This document shows, one piece after another, positions 47,911-51,702 of a stretch of 51,702 bases of DNA (its first letter is position 1; every line of letters starts with the position of its first letter). The notes under the pieces are model-generated. The model searched no databases. It was not told where the DNA came from and was given only the letters and a program-made list of their open reading frames with translations. Both the position numbers and the translations under genes were made by a program. The stretch comes from a virus: positions 1-51,702 of IMG/VR virus record IMGVR_UViG_3300008108_000167; one strand, 5' to 3'.

Positions 47911-49557
47911 ATGTCAAATGATGTTTATTTGGGCAACCCTTTGCTCAAGAAGGCAAATACACCAATCGAATTTACTCAAGATCAAATTATTGAATTTGTT
48001 AAGTGTAAAGATGATCCAGTTTATTTTGCAAATAATTATGTAAAAATTGTAACCCTTGATCACGGTCTACAAAATTTTAAACCATATCATTTCCAAGAAA
48101 AGTTAATCAATAACTTTCATAATCATAGATTTAATATATGTAAGATGCCACGACAGACTGGTAAGTCTACAACTGTGGTGTCTTTTTTATTGCATTATGC
48201 AGTTTTCAACGATAACGTAAATATTGGTATTCTTGCAAACAAAGCAGCAACTGCTAGAGAACTTCTAGACCGTCTTCAGACTGCTTATGAGAATCTACCA
48301 AAGTGGATGCAACAAGGTATCATATCTTGGAACAAAGGTTCTCTAGAACTTGAGAATGGTTCAAAGATTTTAGCGGCATCCACTTCTGCATCTGCTGTTC
48401 GAGGAATGTCTTTTAACATTCTATTCTTGGACGAATTTGCATTCGTTCCAAATCATATCGCAGATTCATTCTTTGCATCTGTTTATCCCACTATTACTTC
48501 TGGTAAACAAACCAAAGTTATTATAGTTTCTACACCACACGGTATGAATCATTTCTACCGAATGTGGCATGATGCTGAAAAGGGTAAGAATGAATATGTC
48601 TTTACTGACGTTCATTGGAGTGAAGTTCCGGGAAGAGACGAGGAATGGAAAAAACAAACTATTGCCAACACTTCCGATCAACAGTTTAAAGTTGAGTTTG
48701 AATGCGAATTCTTGGGTTCTGTTGATACTCTTATTGCACCATCCAAACTTAGAACGCTCGTCTACGATGCCCCTAAGACACGTAGCGCAGGTTTAGATGT
48801 TTATGTTGATCCAGAGGACAATCACGATTATCTAATCACTGTAGACGTTGCTAGAGGCGTAGGAAATGACTATTCTGCATTTACTATTGTGGACATTACA
48901 CAGTTTCCTCATAAAATAGTTGGAAAATATAGAAATAATGAAATCAAACCAATGCTCTTTCCCAGTATAATTCAGGAAACAGCAACTGCATATAATAATG
49001 CTTATATTTTATGTGAGGTTAATGATGTTGGAGACCAAGTAGCAAGCATTCTTCAATATGATTTAGAATATAATAATTTGCTAATGTGTTCTATGAGAGG
49101 TAGAGCAGGTCAAATCGTTGGACAAGGTTTTTCTGGAAAGAAAACTCAACTTGGCGTTAAGATGTCAAAAACTGTCAAAAAAGTTGGGTGCTTAAATCTT
49201 AAAACAATGATTGAAGAAAGTAAGTTAATATTAAACGATTATGAGATTATTAGTGAACTTACTACATTTATCCAAAAACACAATTCATTTGAAGCAGAGG
49301 AAGGGTGCAATGATGATCTTGCAATGTGCTTAGTAATATATGCTTGGTTAGTTGCTCAGGATTATTTCAAAGAGCTTACGGATCAAGATGTTAGAAAAAG
49401 ATTATATGAAGAGCAAAAAAACCAAATAGAACAAGACATGTCACCATTTGGTTTTATTTCTGACGGATTAGATAATAGCAGTTTTTTAGATGTCGATGGT
49501 GATCGATGGTATGTCGATGAATATGGAGATCGCGCTTATATGTGGGAATACATGTAA
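47911..49557 (+). CDS. gp17: Terminase large subunit gp17
   Basis: A 548-residue protein (T4 gp17 is 610). Walker A RQTGKST (R81-T87), Walker B ILFLDEF with D174-E175, coupling motif VSTPHGMNHF (from V206). Nuclease domain: ITVDVARG (D312), CEVND (E369), NDDLAM (D468-D469), in line with the three acidic residues of the RNase H-like nuclease. It is the ATP-driven DNA packaging motor and headful nuclease. It follows the 625-residue protein after a 40-bp gap and is followed without a gap by a small zinc-ribbon gene. Confidence 0.95.
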   Translation: MSNDVYLGNPLLKKANTPIEFTQDQIIEFVKCKDDPVYFANNYVKIVTLDHGLQNFKPYHFQEKLINNFHNHRFNICKMPRQTGKSTTVVSFLLHYAVFNDNVNIGILANKAATARELLDRLQTAYENLPKWMQQGIISWNKGSLELENGSKILAASTSASAVRGMSFNILFLDEFAFVPNHIADSFFASVYPTITSGKQTKVIIVSTPHGMNHFYRMWHDAEKGKNEYVFTDVHWSEVPGRDEEWKKQTIANTSDQQFKVEFECEFLGSVDTLIAPSKLRTLVYDAPKTRSAGLDVYVDPEDNHDYLITVDVARGVGNDYSAFTIVDITQFPHKIVGKYRNNEIKPMLFPSIIQETATAYNNAYILCEVNDVGDQVASILQYDLEYNNLLMCSMRGRAGQIVGQGFSGKKTQLGVKMSKTVKKVGCLNLKTMIEESKLILNDYEIISELTTFIQKHNSFEAEEGCNDDLAMCLVIYAWLVAQDYFKELTDQDVRKRLYEEQKNQIEQDMSPFGFISDGLDNSSFLDVDGDRWYVDEYGDRAYMWEYM

Positions 49558-49788
49558 ATGGATTTAGATAAGCAGATAAAACTTGGACATTTGCTATTAG
49601 CAGATAGAAAATGTAGAGTCTGTGGTGAAACAAAAAACTTAATAGATGCATTTTATAGAACAAGAAAAGATCGTGGTCCAGTTGCATCTTCTTACTCTTA
49701 TGAGTGCAAAGAGTGTACTATAAAAAGAATTATTGAACGTAAAAAAGACACACCCCTAGCGATAAACTGGGAATATCCTGATTGGTAG
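49558..49788 (+). CDS. Zinc-ribbon small protein
   Basis: A 76-residue protein with CRVCGETKNLIDAFYRTRKD then YSYECKECTIKRI. The two CxxC pairs (residues about 19-22 and 50-53) should bind one zinc. The type is close to HNH-associated zinc ribbons but shows no HNH residues. It lies exactly between gp17 and gp18, where T4-like cyanophages often carry a small gene. Its start codon abuts the gp17 stop. Confidence 0.8.
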   Translation: MDLDKQIKLGHLLLADRKCRVCGETKNLIDAFYRTRKDRGPVASSYSYECKECTIKRIIERKKDTPLAINWEYPDW

Positions 49789-49827
49789 ATATTCACGTCA
49801 GGTTTCCCCTGTGTAAAGTATCTTTTT

Positions 49828-49835
49828 AATAAATA
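49828..49835 (+). promoter_or_regulatory. Late promoter AATAAATA upstream of gp18
   Basis: AATAAATA lies 35 bp before the gp18 ATG, with a GGAG ribosome site at 49861-49864. Confidence 0.7.
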
Positions 49836-49870
49836 TTTTTTAGATAAACTGAGATTTCACGGAGAAAAAA

Positions 49871-51702
49871 ATGGCGACTCCTCAATTATCTCCAGGCGTA
49901 CTCGTCAGGGAAGTTGATTTAACTGTAGGAAGAGCTGATAATGTTTTAGATAATATTGGCGCAATCGCTGGGCCCTTCCCAATTGGACCTGTTGATTTTC
50001 CAATTGATATTGCAACTGAACAGGATTTAATCAATACTTTTGGCAAACCAATTTCAACGGACTCCCAGTATGAGTACTGGATGAGTGCTTCATCATACCT
50101 TTCATATGGCGGCGTACTTAAGGTAGTTAGAACTGGTGGTTCAACCTTAAATAACGCAAATGCAGGAGTTGGTGCTGCATCGACATCATCTTTAGATATT
50201 GACAATTATGATGATTATATTAATAATCATTCAGATGGAAATAACTTCACTTTTGCAGCAAAGAATCCAGGATCTTGGGCAAACAATCTAAAGGTATGCG
50301 TTATTGATGATTTAGGAGATCAAATCATTGGCGTTAATACTACCAACGTCGGTGCTCTTGGCGCTCAAATTGGATTTGGTGTTACCACACCTCTCACTTC
50401 AGTAACTTTACCTGGTGCAGGTTCTACCTCATCATTTACCGGTTATCTCAAGGGTATCATTACAGGCATCACTACAGATGCAACTAGCAGCAACAGCACC
50501 ATTACCGTAAAGGTAACTTCAAGAGTTTCTTCAACTGGAACTGAAACTCAAATTAATTATGCTGAAGGTACTTCTTTTGCAGCATTTGCAGCAACTCAGA
50601 CTGTTAACTTTATAAATTCATCAGGTGCTTCCGCTGGAACTGCAACTGTCGATTCTGTTTCTGATTGGTACAATCAACAAACTCTTGGATTAACCAATAC
50701 TACAATCTATTGGAAGTCTATTGCACCTAAACCTGCAACAAATAGATATTCCTTAGATAGAAATGGAAAGAATGATGCTATTCACGTTGTTGTAGTTGAT
50801 GATCTTGGAACAATTACTGGAAACCAAGGAACTATTCTTGAAAAGCACGTAAGTCTTTCTAAGGCTCTTGATTCTATTTCTGCGGTTAATTCTCCACAGA
50901 AAATTTGGTATGAACAATATCTTGCAGATTTTTCATCACAAGTTTATGCTGGCGGAAATCCATCAAGTGCTGCAGATGCTTACTGGGGTACTGCACCAAG
51001 AGCAACTGGATTTACCACATATTCTGGCGTTCCTTCTGCTTCCTTTACACCAATCTCCACTGCAAGTGGTCTTTGGGGTTCCAATGCTCAGGACGTAACC
51101 TTTAATGCAATTGGAAATAAAACCTACACCTTATCTGGTGGTGTTGATTATTCCGCTTCTGGTGGGATGAAGGCAACGCTTGGGGACTTGATCACTTCTT
51201 ACGATAAGTTCTCCAATAAGGATGAAATTCAAGTAGACTACTTAATCATGGGTCCTGGCATGGACAATGTTGCAGATTCTCAAGCAAAAGCAAGTTATCT
51301 AATTTCTCTTGCAGAGCAAAGAAAGGATTGTGTAGCAACTGTTGGACCTCATAAATCTGATCTGGTTGGTGTTACTAACACTACAACTCAGACAAACAAT
51401 CTTGTTAAGTATTTTAGTTCTCTACCATCCTCTTCATACGCAATCTTTGATAGTGGATACAAGTACACCTACGACAGATTCAACAAGAAATTTGTCTATG
51501 TTCCTTGTAACGCAGGCGTTGCGGGTCTAATGTGCCGCACCAATATTGTTGCATATCCTTGGTTCTCTCCTGCCGGTCAGCAGAGAGGCATTATCAATAA
51601 TGCAATCAAACTTGCATATAATCCAAATAAAGCACAGAGAGATCAACTTTACCCACAAAGAGTTAACGCAATTGTAACTCAACCTGGTATTGGTACTCTC
51701 CT
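49871..51702 (+). CDS. gp18: Tail sheath protein gp18, 3' end beyond window
   Basis: An open frame from ATG 49871 (GGAG 6 nt upstream) to the window edge, 610 codons, no stop seen. MATPQLSPGVLVREVDLTVG, then VLDNIGAIAGPFPIGPVDFP and DINTFGKP-like FGKPISTDSQYEYWMSAS is the T4-like sheath N-terminus. Near the edge, IKLAYNPNKAQRDQLYPQRV and VTQPGIGTL match the C-terminal core region. It forms the contractile sheath. Only the last part is missing. Arg codon use includes AGA and CGC. Confidence 0.92.
   Translation, partial: MATPQLSPGVLVREVDLTVGRADNVLDNIGAIAGPFPIGPVDFPIDIATEQDLINTFGKPISTDSQYEYWMSASSYLSYGGVLKVVRTGGSTLNNANAGVGAASTSSLDIDNYDDYINNHSDGNNFTFAAKNPGSWANNLKVCVIDDLGDQIIGVNTTNVGALGAQIGFGVTTPLTSVTLPGAGSTSSFTGYLKGIITGITTDATSSNSTITVKVTSRVSSTGTETQINYAEGTSFAAFAATQTVNFINSSGASAGTATVDSVSDWYNQQTLGLTNTTIYWKSIAPKPATNRYSLDRNGKNDAIHVVVVDDLGTITGNQGTILEKHVSLSKALDSISAVNSPQKIWYEQYLADFSSQVYAGGNPSSAADAYWGTAPRATGFTTYSGVPSASFTPISTASGLWGSNAQDVTFNAIGNKTYTLSGGVDYSASGGMKATLGDLITSYDKFSNKDEIQVDYLIMGPGMDNVADSQAKASYLISLAEQRKDCVATVGPHKSDLVGVTNTTTQTNNLVKYFSSLPSSSYAIFDSGYKYTYDRFNKKFVYVPCNAGVAGLMCRTNIVAYPWFSPAGQQRGIINNAIKLAYNPNKAQRDQLYPQRVNAIVTQPGIGTL

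Overview
The window reads as part of a T4-like (Tevenvirinae-type) myovirus genome, most likely a cyanophage. The right two thirds carries the T4-like structural order gp25, gp6, a giant structural protein, gp8, a DUF4815 protein, gp13, gp14, gp15, gp16, gp17, gp18. It also has AATAAATA/CATAAATA late promoters and the very large YHYH and DUF4815 structural proteins typical of marine cyanophages. The host is inferred from family resemblance only. The DNA is AT-rich throughout, and I saw no tRNA, rRNA, CRISPR array or insertion sequence.

Positions 1-16.1 kb are an accessory region of about 40 very small plus-strand genes, mostly of unknown function. Many are in translationally coupled strings with ATGA or TGATCATG junctions. 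They are served by about 14 related sigma70-like promoters. Many of these have a -10 of TATTCT, GATTCT, AATACT or AATTAT, one or two TGGCAC boxes upstream, and one of four conserved leader types. Strong hairpin terminators separate the units. A second intergenic element (TATAC, then TATTTC, then GGCAGGGT) occurs six times between 10.5 and 15.2 kb. Three homing-endonuclease-like genes are inserted here: GIY-YIG with NUMOD3 on the minus strand at 3229-3813, GIY-YIG-like with tandem repeats at 4925-5716, and an AP2-type gene at 9295-9852. An unidentified minus-strand gene lies at 12169-12699. The two minus-strand genes have exact TATAAATA late promoters, GTGCCAG/CTGGCAC hairpins upstream, and 3' ends butting into a neighbour's terminator.

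Positions 16.4-18.9 kb are a transition block: tiny basic proteins, a small membrane protein, a pair of paralogous small acidic proteins flanking a glycosyltransferase-like gene, and two unknown phage proteins.

Positions 18.9-51.7 kb are the late structural and packaging block. gp25 and gp6 form the baseplate wedge. A 3978-residue modular protein follows, then gp8 and a 2439-residue DUF4815 protein with a Trp/Tyr/Gly-rich tract. Two small coupled proteins precede the neck proteins gp13 and gp14, tail completion gp15, and terminase subunits gp16 and gp17. Between gp16 and gp17 sits a 625-residue mosaic of domains of unknown function. A small zinc-ribbon protein precedes the tail sheath gp18, which runs off the window. 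Several late promoters are built over the stop codon of the preceding gene.

The most notable points are the TGGCAC promoter family, the late-promoter cassettes with inverted repeats around the inserted minus-strand genes, the second six-copy intergenic element, and the sharing of small beta-rich modules between different virion proteins.
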